Of a DNA stretch of 64,000 nt, positions 32,769 through 40,270 are shown piece after piece (position 1 is the stretch's first letter; each line of letters opens with the position of its first letter). Under the pieces are notes generated by a model. The model saw only the letters and a list, made by a program, of their open reading frames with translations. It was not told where the DNA came from and made no database searches. A program made the translations under genes and the position numbers. The stretch covers positions 62,001 to 126,000 of the forward strand of contig CAZVZG010000009.1 of NCBI GenBank assembly GCA_964630785.1, in the 5' to 3' direction. The stretch comes from JADLCX01 sp964630785 (GTDB taxonomy: Bacteria; Planctomycetota; Phycisphaerae; Phycisphaerales; UBA1924).

Positions 32769-32798
32769 CCCTATGCGGCGGATTCGCCGTCTGCCCGC
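32769..32798 (-). promoter_or_regulatory. Copy 2 of the 30-bp repeated motif
   Basis: The two blocks 'GCGGGCA' and 'GCATAGGG' are 15 nt apart on the minus strand and lie over the last codons and the TAG stop of the sigma-factor gene. Eighteen bases around it ('CGTTCCCTATGCGGCGGA' on plus, 32765-32782) are identical to copy 3. It may drive the downstream early genes. Confidence 0.4.
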
Positions 32799-33364
32799 TT
32801 GGGCGCGAATCGCTCGCGGATCGCGACGAGTTTGGCGAGGACCTGGCGGCGCGACACGCGGCGCTTCCGCGCGGTCCCCGCGACACCACGGTCGATCACA
32901 TCGCGCATGAACTGCATCTCGCGCTGAGAGAGGCGCGCGGTCACGCGGGCGACGGCCTCTCGGAGATCGAGATCTGCCAGCAGATCCCGAGCATCACGCC
33001 CCAGACGCCTGTCCGCATCCTTCGTGCCGATGAGGTTCACCAGTGCGGAGAAGTCACCATCACCGCAGTCGACGAGCGTGCTGTCGAGCGAAATGTCCGG
33101 CACGCCGGTAAAGCGCATCTCCGCGCGACGCCGGCGCACCTCCATGTCCATCCAGCTGCGGACGGCGGTGACGATGAACGCCTCGATGTTGCCCCGTGCA
33201 GGGTTGTAGAGCCTGGAGGCAGTCCACAGGTACAAAAGCATGCCCTGTGTCAGGTCGTCCTCGTCGGAGCGGCTGAAGCCCGGGCGACGGCAGAGCTGCT
33301 GGGCCTTGCGGCGGATCAGGTTGGCGGCGAATGGGTGGCTGACGATGTCGGTTCGATTGGTCAT
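32771..33364 (-). CDS. Phage-encoded sigma-70-family (ECF-like) factor
   Basis: The 197-aa protein has a region-2-like core 'GFSRSDEDDLTQGMLLYLW' (residues 29-47), and the helix 'EAFIVTAVRSWMDMEVRRRR' continues it. The C-terminal part 'RLSQREMQFMRDVIDRGVAG' and 'RKRRVSRRQVLAKLVA' (about 140-180) is a region-4-like helix-turn-helix. Such small sigma factors redirect host RNA polymerase; a phage gene of this type may switch on phage promoters. The ribosome site 'CGGAGG' is locked in the hairpin at 33367-33386. Confidence 0.75.
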   Translation of the reverse strand: MTNRTDIVSHPFAANLIRRKAQQLCRRPGFSRSDEDDLTQGMLLYLWTASRLYNPARGNIEAFIVTAVRSWMDMEVRRRRAEMRFTGVPDISLDSTLVDCGDGDFSALVNLIGTKDADRRLGRDARDLLADLDLREAVARVTARLSQREMQFMRDVIDRGVAGTARKRRVSRRQVLAKLVAIRERFAPKRADGESAA

Positions 33365-33366
33365 TG

Positions 33367-33386
33367 GACCTCCGAGGCCGGAGGTC
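33367..33386 (-). promoter_or_regulatory. Hairpin sequestering the sigma-factor ribosome site
   Basis: On the minus strand 'GACCTCCG', loop 'GCCT', 'CGGAGGTC' forms a perfect 8-bp stem directly before 'CAATG'. The 3' arm is the Shine-Dalgarno sequence itself, so folding would hide it. This may limit sigma synthesis. Confidence 0.5.
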
Positions 33387-33573
33387 TGCTCGCCAACCAG
33401 TCACAGAACCGCACTCGATGGACTGTGCCGCGACAACACGCCGCGAGGGAAGCACAGGTGCGCCCGTGACTGGCCGGTTATGAGCCGACCGGCCTCGGAC
33501 GCAGGGCCCGGTGTCGCGGAAGTCGCGGGTTCGCAGCGAGAGCGTCGTGGCGTGCGACGCTCCAAAACCCATG

Positions 33574-33596
33574 CAGTACCGCTACTTGCGGTACTG
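33574..33596 (-). terminator. Hairpin at the end of the cargo operon
   Basis: 'CAGTACCGC' (33574-33582) and 'GCGGTACTG' (33588-33596) form a 9-bp stem with a 5-nt loop overlapping the stop codon of the 324-aa gene. It may end transcription of the leftward cargo operon before the sigma-factor gene. Confidence 0.45.
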
Positions 33597-34556
33597 ATCC
33601 ATTTTCTTCCCTCTGTCGCGGCGCTGCGACGCGACAGACCGGCTGATGGAGCCGGAATCTGCTGTTCGTGCAAGCAGACCCGCCTCTTCAGCTCGCTTGA
33701 CAGCTCGCCAAACCTTGTCCCTCGAGACGTTTGTCTCCATCTGCTTGGACAAGGCTTCGGCGGCCTTGTCGATGGAGTTGTGCTCCTGATATGCCGCGAC
33801 GAGGATGTCGTCGGTCAAGTTCGCCTTGATCTCCGCCTTGACCTGTGCGCGGACGAGTTTCTTCCCGCGTGCGTCAAGCGACACTCCGCCAGCGACCTCG
33901 GCCAGGCGATCCGCCGCATCGATGGCTTCGAGGACTGCCCCCGGATCGAGCACAACGCTTTCGTCGATCATCGTGGCCACGTCATGCAAAGGAATCACGG
34001 CCGGCACGCGGCCAGGCCATCGGCCCGTGTCCGGCACTCGGTGCGGGACGAACACGACCGCACGTCCACCCGTCCCGACGTGGCGCATCAGCGCGTCAGC
34101 GTCGTCATCGGCAAGTCGCACCGCGAGGACGACCTCGCGCGTGGTCTCGCGCAACTGCATCCGTCCTAGCCGCCAGAACCGTCCGGGCACAACCGGCTTC
34201 GGCGTGGATACGCCGAGGGCCGATGCAAGCGATACCGCCAAGCCGTCAAGGTCAACCGACCAACCACGGCACATCTCCTCCGTAACCTCGACCTTGAGCG
34301 ACTCCGGGCAGGAGATGAAGTACCGCGGCTTCTCGGTGTCGTCCGACGGCGCGACGACTGTCACTGATTCGACGTGGCCATCGTCGCAGTGGGGACAGGG
34401 CGCAGTGAGCCCCGTCTGAGCCGGTCGGACCAGGTGCGACTTCAGCAGGTCGTCGAGCGCACCTGCGGGCCAGCGCGACACTTCTGAGTGGTCGAAGAGC
34501 GAGCCCGGGGCGTCCGCCGCCACCAGCAGCAGGCGGAACAGATCAGCCTTGGTCAT
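33582..34556 (-). CDS. Cargo protein with a possible zinc finger, unrecognised
   Basis: The 324-aa protein starts 'MTKADLFRLLLVAADAPG'. Residues about 54-57 and 83 hold a Cys cluster ('CPHC', 'FISCPESLKVEVTEEMC'), suggesting zinc binding. The C-terminal third is helical and has 'NSIDKAAEALSKQ' with 'SRDKVWRAVKRAEEAGLLAR', a helix-turn-helix-like pattern. No family is known to me. It overlaps the 395-aa gene by 14 nt, so the two are a translational pair. A role in controlling or assisting the defence operon is an inference from position. Confidence 0.6.
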   Translation of the reverse strand: MTKADLFRLLLVAADAPGSLFDHSEVSRWPAGALDDLLKSHLVRPAQTGLTAPCPHCDDGHVESVTVVAPSDDTEKPRYFISCPESLKVEVTEEMCRGWSVDLDGLAVSLASALGVSTPKPVVPGRFWRLGRMQLRETTREVVLAVRLADDDADALMRHVGTGGRAVVFVPHRVPDTGRWPGRVPAVIPLHDVATMIDESVVLDPGAVLEAIDAADRLAEVAGGVSLDARGKKLVRAQVKAEIKANLTDDILVAAYQEHNSIDKAAEALSKQMETNVSRDKVWRAVKRAEEAGLLARTADSGSISRSVASQRRDRGKKMDQYRK

Positions 34557-35730
34557 CAGTCACCTCCCACCGGCGCAGGCAGCGCTCGCCAATGACACGA
34601 ACCTCGTCGGGCTTGCTCTTGAGGTTGCTCGAGTGCGGGACCGAGACCTCGAACGTCAGCGTCGGCTGGCGGCCGACACCGTTGTGGACGAAGCGGAGCG
34701 AGAACGTCGCCTGGACCACGCGCAGCCCTTCGAAGGGCAGATTCTCGCGGCGGAGCCAGCGGTCCATCTTGCGGTAGATGTCATTGCGGTCGCCGCGCGG
34801 GTCGGCTTTGATCTCGATATGGCCGCCTCCGCCACGCGGGACGATGCGCAGCCGCGTGATGCGTGCGTCCTCGACGCGGTCTGCCGGATCGGTCGGGAGC
34901 GGGAAATCGTTCTGGAGCAGGTGGTCAAGGCGGTACGAGGGCTTGAGCGGGTCCGCCGGCGGGATGTCCTTCTTGAGCACAGCCTTGCAGAACGCGACCT
35001 GGAGGGTCGTCCACATCTTGCCCCCGCCGGGAGCGACGATCTCGAGGACGCCCTCATCGCCGCTGTAGACGAACACGTTCTCGAACGCGTAGCGGTCCCA
35101 GCGCACGACAGGCTGGTTGTCGTCCCCGTCAAAGACCAGGTGCTTGTCGGGGTAGTCGTCGAGGTACGCGAAGAAATAGTCCGCGCCGTCGGCCCGGCGG
35201 TAGTGCTCGACCATGCACTGCTTGCCGCGGAGCTGGGCCGGTCCATACACCGACGACAGCACCGCGGCGAGCGGGTCGCACAGCGACGCGGGATCGTCCA
35301 GCTGGCGCTTGGGCAGGCCATTGCGGCGATTCCACAGCCGGCCGCCCGTCAGCGCGTCGGCTCGGGCGAACATCGCCGCGTCGTTGAAGACCTGCGGCGC
35401 GTACAGGTACGACCACATCGCCTTGTCGGCCTTGCTGCGCTGCGCCGTGAAGTCCTCGGCCCGGTCGGGATGCCGCGCGAGGATTCCCTCCGCGAGCACG
35501 GCCACGCCGCGGTGATCGGCGAGCTCGTTGACATCGCGGATGATCATCTGCACTTCGCGCTGGGTGGCCTCCGGGAGCGCCAGCCAGCCCGCGAACACGG
35601 GCTCGATGCGATGCTCGCTGAGCTGATCCCACGGCACGTCGGCGAGTTCGCCGCGGCGCGTGAAGAACTCGCGGAGCAGCGAGTTGGCGATCTGCTTCAG
35701 GACTTTGCGGGGATCGAAGGGCTTGGCCAT
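34543..35730 (-). CDS. Cargo protein of 395 aa, unrecognised
   Basis: The protein starts 'MAKPFDPRKVLKQIANSLLR'. It has a helical N-terminal third, then beta-rich sequence ('DYFFAYLDDYPDKHLVFDGD', 'FENVFVYSGDEGVLEIVAPG') and a basic C-terminal part ('RRENLPFEGLRVVQATFSLR'). No enzyme motif stands out. It lies 84 nt after the metalloprotease gene and overlaps the next gene. With the XRE and ImmA/IrrE genes it could form a four-gene regulatory or toxin-like set; this is not shown. Confidence 0.6.
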   Translation of the reverse strand: MAKPFDPRKVLKQIANSLLREFFTRRGELADVPWDQLSEHRIEPVFAGWLALPEATQREVQMIIRDVNELADHRGVAVLAEGILARHPDRAEDFTAQRSKADKAMWSYLYAPQVFNDAAMFARADALTGGRLWNRRNGLPKRQLDDPASLCDPLAAVLSSVYGPAQLRGKQCMVEHYRRADGADYFFAYLDDYPDKHLVFDGDDNQPVVRWDRYAFENVFVYSGDEGVLEIVAPGGGKMWTTLQVAFCKAVLKKDIPPADPLKPSYRLDHLLQNDFPLPTDPADRVEDARITRLRIVPRGGGGHIEIKADPRGDRNDIYRKMDRWLRRENLPFEGLRVVQATFSLRFVHNGVGRQPTLTFEVSVPHSSNLKSKPDEVRVIGERCLRRWEVTDDQG

Positions 35731-35814
35731 GTCAGCGATTCCTTTGTCTGTCGTTTGCTAAATGGTTGACACTTGGAACGTGACAGAGCCGTTCCGGTGT
35801 CGGGACATGCAGGG

Positions 35815-36522
35815 TCAGAACAGCGTGTTGGGTCGCTCGCGCAGCAACAGACCGAGTTTCTCGAGGCGGATGCGCATCGCCTCGGCGGACACTTCAAACC
35901 GCTCGGCGAGCGGCTTCGAAAATCGATCGAGTGTGGCGTCGGCCGGATCGCGGCCACCCGCGACTGCCACAGGCGGAAGATCAGCGAGGACCACTGGGTC
36001 CAGGTTGCTGCGCCATTCCTTCCATGTCGCGACCATGAGCGACTTGGGCATGAGCAGATAGCCGGCGAACGTGTCGGCCTGCCATTCGACAGGGATCTTC
36101 TTCTCTCCGGCGCGGCACACAACCGCAGGTTGCCCTCGCCCATCGAACAAGGCAGCCTGTGTCGGATCCTCGCGGTAGTACGAGCGGTGAAGTCGCCAGT
36201 GGCCGATCTCGTGCGCCAGCGTGAACCGGTATCGTCCGAGCCGCAACGGATTCTCGGAAGGATCGAGCCGGGTGTCGATCCGAACCAGCTTCTCATTGAA
36301 CCAGATCGCGCCCAGCACGCCATCGGTGCCGAAGAGTGCCGCAAGATCCTCGATGGCAAAGGTCAGACCCAGATGCAGTTCGAGAATGTCCTCGACGGGC
36401 ACCGGTGTGACGACGGGCTCGCCGCGACGCTGTGCCCATTCAGCGATGAGGACATCAGCGTCCCGCTCAATGCGGACTTCTGGCAGGTACGGAACATCCG
36501 TGATGGCCCCGTGACCACTCAC
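35815..36522 (-). CDS. ImmA/IrrE-family metalloprotease
   Basis: The 235-aa protein has the zinc motif HExxH as 'FTLAHEIGHWRLH' near residues 99-111 and the downstream Glu-containing helix 'QADTFAGYLLMPKSLM' near 149-164, as in ImmA/IrrE proteins. These proteases cleave partner XRE repressors to induce mobile elements or DNA-damage responses. The GTG start overlaps the XRE stop (GTGA), so the two are produced together and are a likely protease-repressor pair. Confidence 0.87.
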   Translation of the reverse strand: MSGHGAITDVPYLPEVRIERDADVLIAEWAQRRGEPVVTPVPVEDILELHLGLTFAIEDLAALFGTDGVLGAIWFNEKLVRIDTRLDPSENPLRLGRYRFTLAHEIGHWRLHRSYYREDPTQAALFDGRGQPAVVCRAGEKKIPVEWQADTFAGYLLMPKSLMVATWKEWRSNLDPVVLADLPPVAVAGGRDPADATLDRFSKPLAERFEVSAEAMRIRLEKLGLLLRERPNTLF

Positions 36523-36887
36523 GACGGATCGCCCTCCCTCCGCATCTTGGACGCTTCATCCTGCAGCTTCTTGAGCTGCTCGGGCGTCAGGCCCTTCACC
36601 GCACGGAGGAGCGCCGGCATCGCTTCCGGCTGGCTCTGGATGATCTTCGGGAGGTCCTCGGGCACCCGGCCCGCCATCGCAAACAGTTCGTCCGGGCTCT
36701 CACCCAGCAACTCCGCCATCTTCTGGATGCGGTCGGCTGTCGGCGGCGAGTCGACCTTCTCCTGCTCGACGTGCGACAGGTACGTCGGGCTGATGCCGAC
36801 AAGCTCGGCGAACCGGCGCAGGCTGTACCCTTTGGCCGTGCGGCGCTCACGGATGAAGGTCCCGAACTTTGGCTTGGGTGCTGTCAT
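36519..36887 (-). CDS. XRE-family transcriptional regulator
   Basis: The 122-aa protein has an N-terminal helix-turn-helix 'YSLRRFAELVGISPTYLSHV' (residues about 21-40) and a C-terminal helical part ('LTPEQLKKLQDEASKM'). It is the likely substrate of the ImmA/IrrE protease encoded next. Its gene is divergent from the large helicase-methylase operon and may repress both from the shared region. Confidence 0.85.
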   Translation of the reverse strand: MTAPKPKFGTFIRERRTAKGYSLRRFAELVGISPTYLSHVEQEKVDSPPTADRIQKMAELLGESPDELFAMAGRVPEDLPKIIQSQPEAMPALLRAVKGLTPEQLKKLQDEASKMRREGDPS

Positions 36888-37003
36888 GGGAGTTTGACGG
36901 TGGGGTGTTCCCTGTTTACTGTACATGGACATAACCCCCGGGTCAATGCGCCGAATCGTCAGCGCAGTTCCTCGCGGTCGGGGGATTCTCTCGTGGCTCC
37001 GAC
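36888..37003. promoter_or_regulatory. Divergent promoter region with candidate XRE operator
   Basis: The 116-nt gap separates the leftward regulator from the rightward helicase gene. 'TGTACATGGACA' (36920-36931) is a near-palindrome (10 of 12 positions symmetric), in an A/T-rich patch ('GTTTACTGTACATGGACATA') that stands out from the surrounding GC-rich DNA. It is a reasonable operator for the XRE protein. Confidence 0.5.
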
Positions 37004-40000
37004 ATGCCAAACCCGATCACCCAATCTCAAACACCGCGCGTGGGCATGCTCGCGACGATCAGGAACCGTCGCGGCGTTCTAACCGCCGTTGACCCGTTCG
37101 ACGCGGGCGCGGGCGGACGCTTCCACCGCGTGCGCATCGAGTTTGCCGACGGGGACGGCGAATCAGATCAGGACGTTGTCTGGGAATTGGAGCCGAACCG
37201 TTGGCTTGTCGAACCAGCCGCTCTTCCGCAGGTGCGGGCCACCGTCCCGATGTCCCACCGGCACTTCGACGCCATCGTCAGGGCCGCGAGATGGGGGGCG
37301 GTTGCGCCATTCGTGGATCCCGATGGCGATGACGGAGTGGCGGTAGCCAGCCCGATTGTCGCTCCGTTTCACAGCGCGGTTCAGGTCGAGGATTTTCAGC
37401 TGGTTCCGCTGATCAAGGCCCTGCGGATGCCTCGAATTGCGCTTCTGCTCGCAGACGATGTCGGGTTGGGGAAGACTGTTGAGGCGGGCCTGATCCTGTC
37501 CGAGCTGCTGGTGCGCCGGCGCGTGCAGCGTGTGCTTGTGTTGTGTCCGGCTTCGCTGCAGACCCAATGGCAGAGTGAAATGCGGGACAAGTTCTCGCTC
37601 GACTGCGAAATCGTCGATCGTGATCGCACGCACCAGCTGCGGCGCAAGCTGGGCATGGACGCCAACCCGTGGCGCTCGTCGCCGCGGCTGATTTCTTCGT
37701 ACCACTACTTCAAGCAGCCCGATGTCATCGCCGAGTTCAACGCCGCGTTCAAACTCGATCCTGTGTCTGGCCAGCTTCCTTGGGACCTTCTGATCGTCGA
37801 CGAGGCGCACAACCTGTCGCCGGCTGCATTTGGCGAAGACAGCGACCTGGTGAAGATGCTCCGCCAGGTGTCGCAGAAGTTCGAGCACCGGCTGTTTCTC
37901 ACCGCGACGCCGCACAACGGACACACCCGGTGCTTCTCTGGAATGCTGGAGATGCTGGATCCCGTGCGGTTTACGCAAACCGACGAGTTCAGCCCGTCCG
38001 AGCGCCAGCGCATTGAGGATGTCCTCGTCCGACGCCTCAAGCGAGAGATCAATCAAAGGACCAATCCTCCCCGGTTTGCAGATCGGCTGGCCCCAGAGGC
38101 GATCAACTTGCGTTTCAGCAGCGCAGAGCAGACGCTCATGGCTGCGTTCGACGCGTTCCGCTCGCGCGTTCGTTCAGTCATTGCCTCGTCTGCGCGAAGC
38201 AGCAGGTTGGCCGGCTGGTTCGCCGTCGAGATCCTCGGGAAGCGACTGCTTTCTTGCCCGGTTGCCTTCAGTGAGTCCTGGGCCCGGGTGCGAATGGGCC
38301 TTGGGGCCGCAGACATTCAAGTCTCCGACTCGGAAGTCTTGGCCGCAGAGCGTTCCTCTCGCGATGAGATCGGCGACGACCGAGAGGCCGAGGGGCGGCT
38401 TGCCCATGCATCATCCACGGTCGGCTCCTGGTTGCGGCCGCTTGCCCCTCGTCTCGCCGGAGAGATCGCTGCGATCGAATCAGCCCTGGCGGGCCTGGGA
38501 CTGTCCGGTCAACAGCCAGCGGACCCCAAGAGCGACGCCAGGGTCGCCGCGCTTCTCGCGACGATCGACTCCAAGCTGCGCAAGAAAGAGGCATGGCGCG
38601 ACGACGAGCGCATGGTGGTCTTCACCGAGTACAAGACCACGCTGGACTACCTGCATCGCACACTGCTTCAGAAGTTCGGCGACCAATCTCGTCTGGTCAC
38701 GCTCTATGGAGGCATGGAGTCTGCGGATCGAGAGGCCGTCAAGGCTGCGTTCAACGACCCGCGATCGTCCGTTCGCCTGCTGCTGGCCACCGACGCTGCA
38801 TCCGAAGGTCTGAACCTTCAGGAGACCGCAAGGTATGTCCTCCACTTCGACGTGCCGTGGAATCCGGCGAGGCTCGAGCAGCGAAATGGTCGTCTCGACC
38901 GACACGGGCAGGCGCGTGACGTGAGCGTCTTCCACTTTGCCAGCGACGACGATGCCGACCTCAAGTTCCTAGCTCATGTCGTCCGAAAGGTCGATGCCAT
39001 CCGCGAGGATCTCGGAGCGACGGGCGAGGTGTTCGACGAGGCGATCAGGCGCCGGCTCATCGAAGGTGAATCATCCGCAAGCGTCCAACGAGACCTCGAC
39101 TTGCGAATCGATCGGGCGAAGGGTCGCTCCGACGTTCCTCGCGATAGCCGCGTCCGCGTGGACGGCGAGCTCGCCGAACGAGAGGCAGTTCAGCTTGATG
39201 CGCTGGCCGGCGAGTTGGATCTCGATCCTGAGAGTCTCCGCGACACCTTGGAGGTCTCGCTTGGTGTCGGAACGCCCGGGTACCAATTCGATGCCGATGA
39301 TCGTCCAGGTCGGGTTCGCTTCCGCGTGCCGTTACCGAGCCAGTGGGAGCCGACCATTGACGGCACAGTGCGCCGTCCCGGCATCGGCCGGGAGCGTGGA
39401 CCTCTTCCGGGTCTGGTGTTCGACGCCAATCGTCTCGTCGAAAACGTGGGTGGCCGTTCCGTGTTTCGGCCGCGCAAGGACACCGTCCTGATGCACTTGT
39501 CGCATCCGCTGTTTCAGCGGGCGATTGCAACTCTGGCGCGAGCGAGATTCCCCGGTGACGAAGCCGGAAAGGCAAGCCGCTGGTGCGTGAGACGAACCGC
39601 TCTGCCCAAGGGGCACACCGCACACATTCTGCTGACGATTGAGGAGCTCGCAATCAATGAGCTTCGTGAGCCCTTCCACCAATGGACGCGCACGATCGTC
39701 ATCCCGGTCAAGGGCGATCAACTCGTGGCGGCCCTACCACATCAGTCCGCACTTGCGCTCCGCCTCGAGCCAGCGGCATGGGATGATCGCACCGTTGAGG
39801 AAGCACGGTCCGTTTGGTCCGAGGTCGAGGGCGACATCCGCAAACTTCTGCGCGAGCGAGCCACGGATCTGACCAAGACGATCAAGGACGCCCTTACCTC
39901 CGCCGTTGCAGACGCCACCAAGCGTGAGAACGACCGCTTCGCTAGCCGCCAGGGCGAGATCTCTGTCCTCATTCAGCGCCAGAGCCTTCAGTCGCTCGAA

Positions 40001-40270
40001 GCCGAGATCGGACGCCTGAAGAAGGCAAAGGAACAAGGCCTGCTCTTCGACGGCTCGCTCATGCTTGACGAACTCGATCGCTCGATTCAGGCCAAGGAAG
40101 AGGAACTGCGCCGTCGCCGTGGCCATTACGAGGAACTCCGCGAGCAGCTCAAGAACGAGCGCGACCGTGTGATCAACCGCATCATCCCCCGAAGGTTCGC
40201 GCTGCGTGGTGATGCGCAGGTGTTCCCAGTCGCCGTCGAGATTCGTCTGCCGGGAGGGAACCATGCCTAA
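37004..40270 (+). CDS. drmD: DrmD-like SNF2-family helicase (DISARM component)
   Basis: The 1088-aa protein starts with a region typical of DrmD ('GMLATIRNRRGVLTAVDPFD'), then the SNF2/SF2 motor: Walker A in 'LLADDVGLGKTVEAGLIL' (residues about 147-164), 'DLLIVDEAHNLSP' near 261, 'LFLTATPHNGH' near 300, 'MVVFTEYKTTLDYLHRTL' near 537 and motifs V-VI 'GLNLQETARYVLHFDVPWNP' with 'RNGRLDRHGQ' (603-635). The C-terminal 250 residues contain a coiled coil. In class 1 DISARM, DrmD is encoded before the methylase, exactly as here. The stop codon overlaps the next start by 8 nt. Confidence 0.85.
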   Translation: MPNPITQSQTPRVGMLATIRNRRGVLTAVDPFDAGAGGRFHRVRIEFADGDGESDQDVVWELEPNRWLVEPAALPQVRATVPMSHRHFDAIVRAARWGAVAPFVDPDGDDGVAVASPIVAPFHSAVQVEDFQLVPLIKALRMPRIALLLADDVGLGKTVEAGLILSELLVRRRVQRVLVLCPASLQTQWQSEMRDKFSLDCEIVDRDRTHQLRRKLGMDANPWRSSPRLISSYHYFKQPDVIAEFNAAFKLDPVSGQLPWDLLIVDEAHNLSPAAFGEDSDLVKMLRQVSQKFEHRLFLTATPHNGHTRCFSGMLEMLDPVRFTQTDEFSPSERQRIEDVLVRRLKREINQRTNPPRFADRLAPEAINLRFSSAEQTLMAAFDAFRSRVRSVIASSARSSRLAGWFAVEILGKRLLSCPVAFSESWARVRMGLGAADIQVSDSEVLAAERSSRDEIGDDREAEGRLAHASSTVGSWLRPLAPRLAGEIAAIESALAGLGLSGQQPADPKSDARVAALLATIDSKLRKKEAWRDDERMVVFTEYKTTLDYLHRTLLQKFGDQSRLVTLYGGMESADREAVKAAFNDPRSSVRLLLATDAASEGLNLQETARYVLHFDVPWNPARLEQRNGRLDRHGQARDVSVFHFASDDDADLKFLAHVVRKVDAIREDLGATGEVFDEAIRRRLIEGESSASVQRDLDLRIDRAKGRSDVPRDSRVRVDGELAEREAVQLDALAGELDLDPESLRDTLEVSLGVGTPGYQFDADDRPGRVRFRVPLPSQWEPTIDGTVRRPGIGRERGPLPGLVFDANRLVENVGGRSVFRPRKDTVLMHLSHPLFQRAIATLARARFPGDEAGKASRWCVRRTALPKGHTAHILLTIEELAINELREPFHQWTRTIVIPVKGDQLVAALPHQSALALRLEPAAWDDRTVEEARSVWSEVEGDIRKLLRERATDLTKTIKDALTSAVADATKRENDRFASRQGEISVLIQRQSLQSLEAEIGRLKKAKEQGLLFDGSLMLDELDRSIQAKEEELRRRRGHYEELREQLKNERDRVINRIIPRRFALRGDAQVFPVAVEIRLPGGNHA

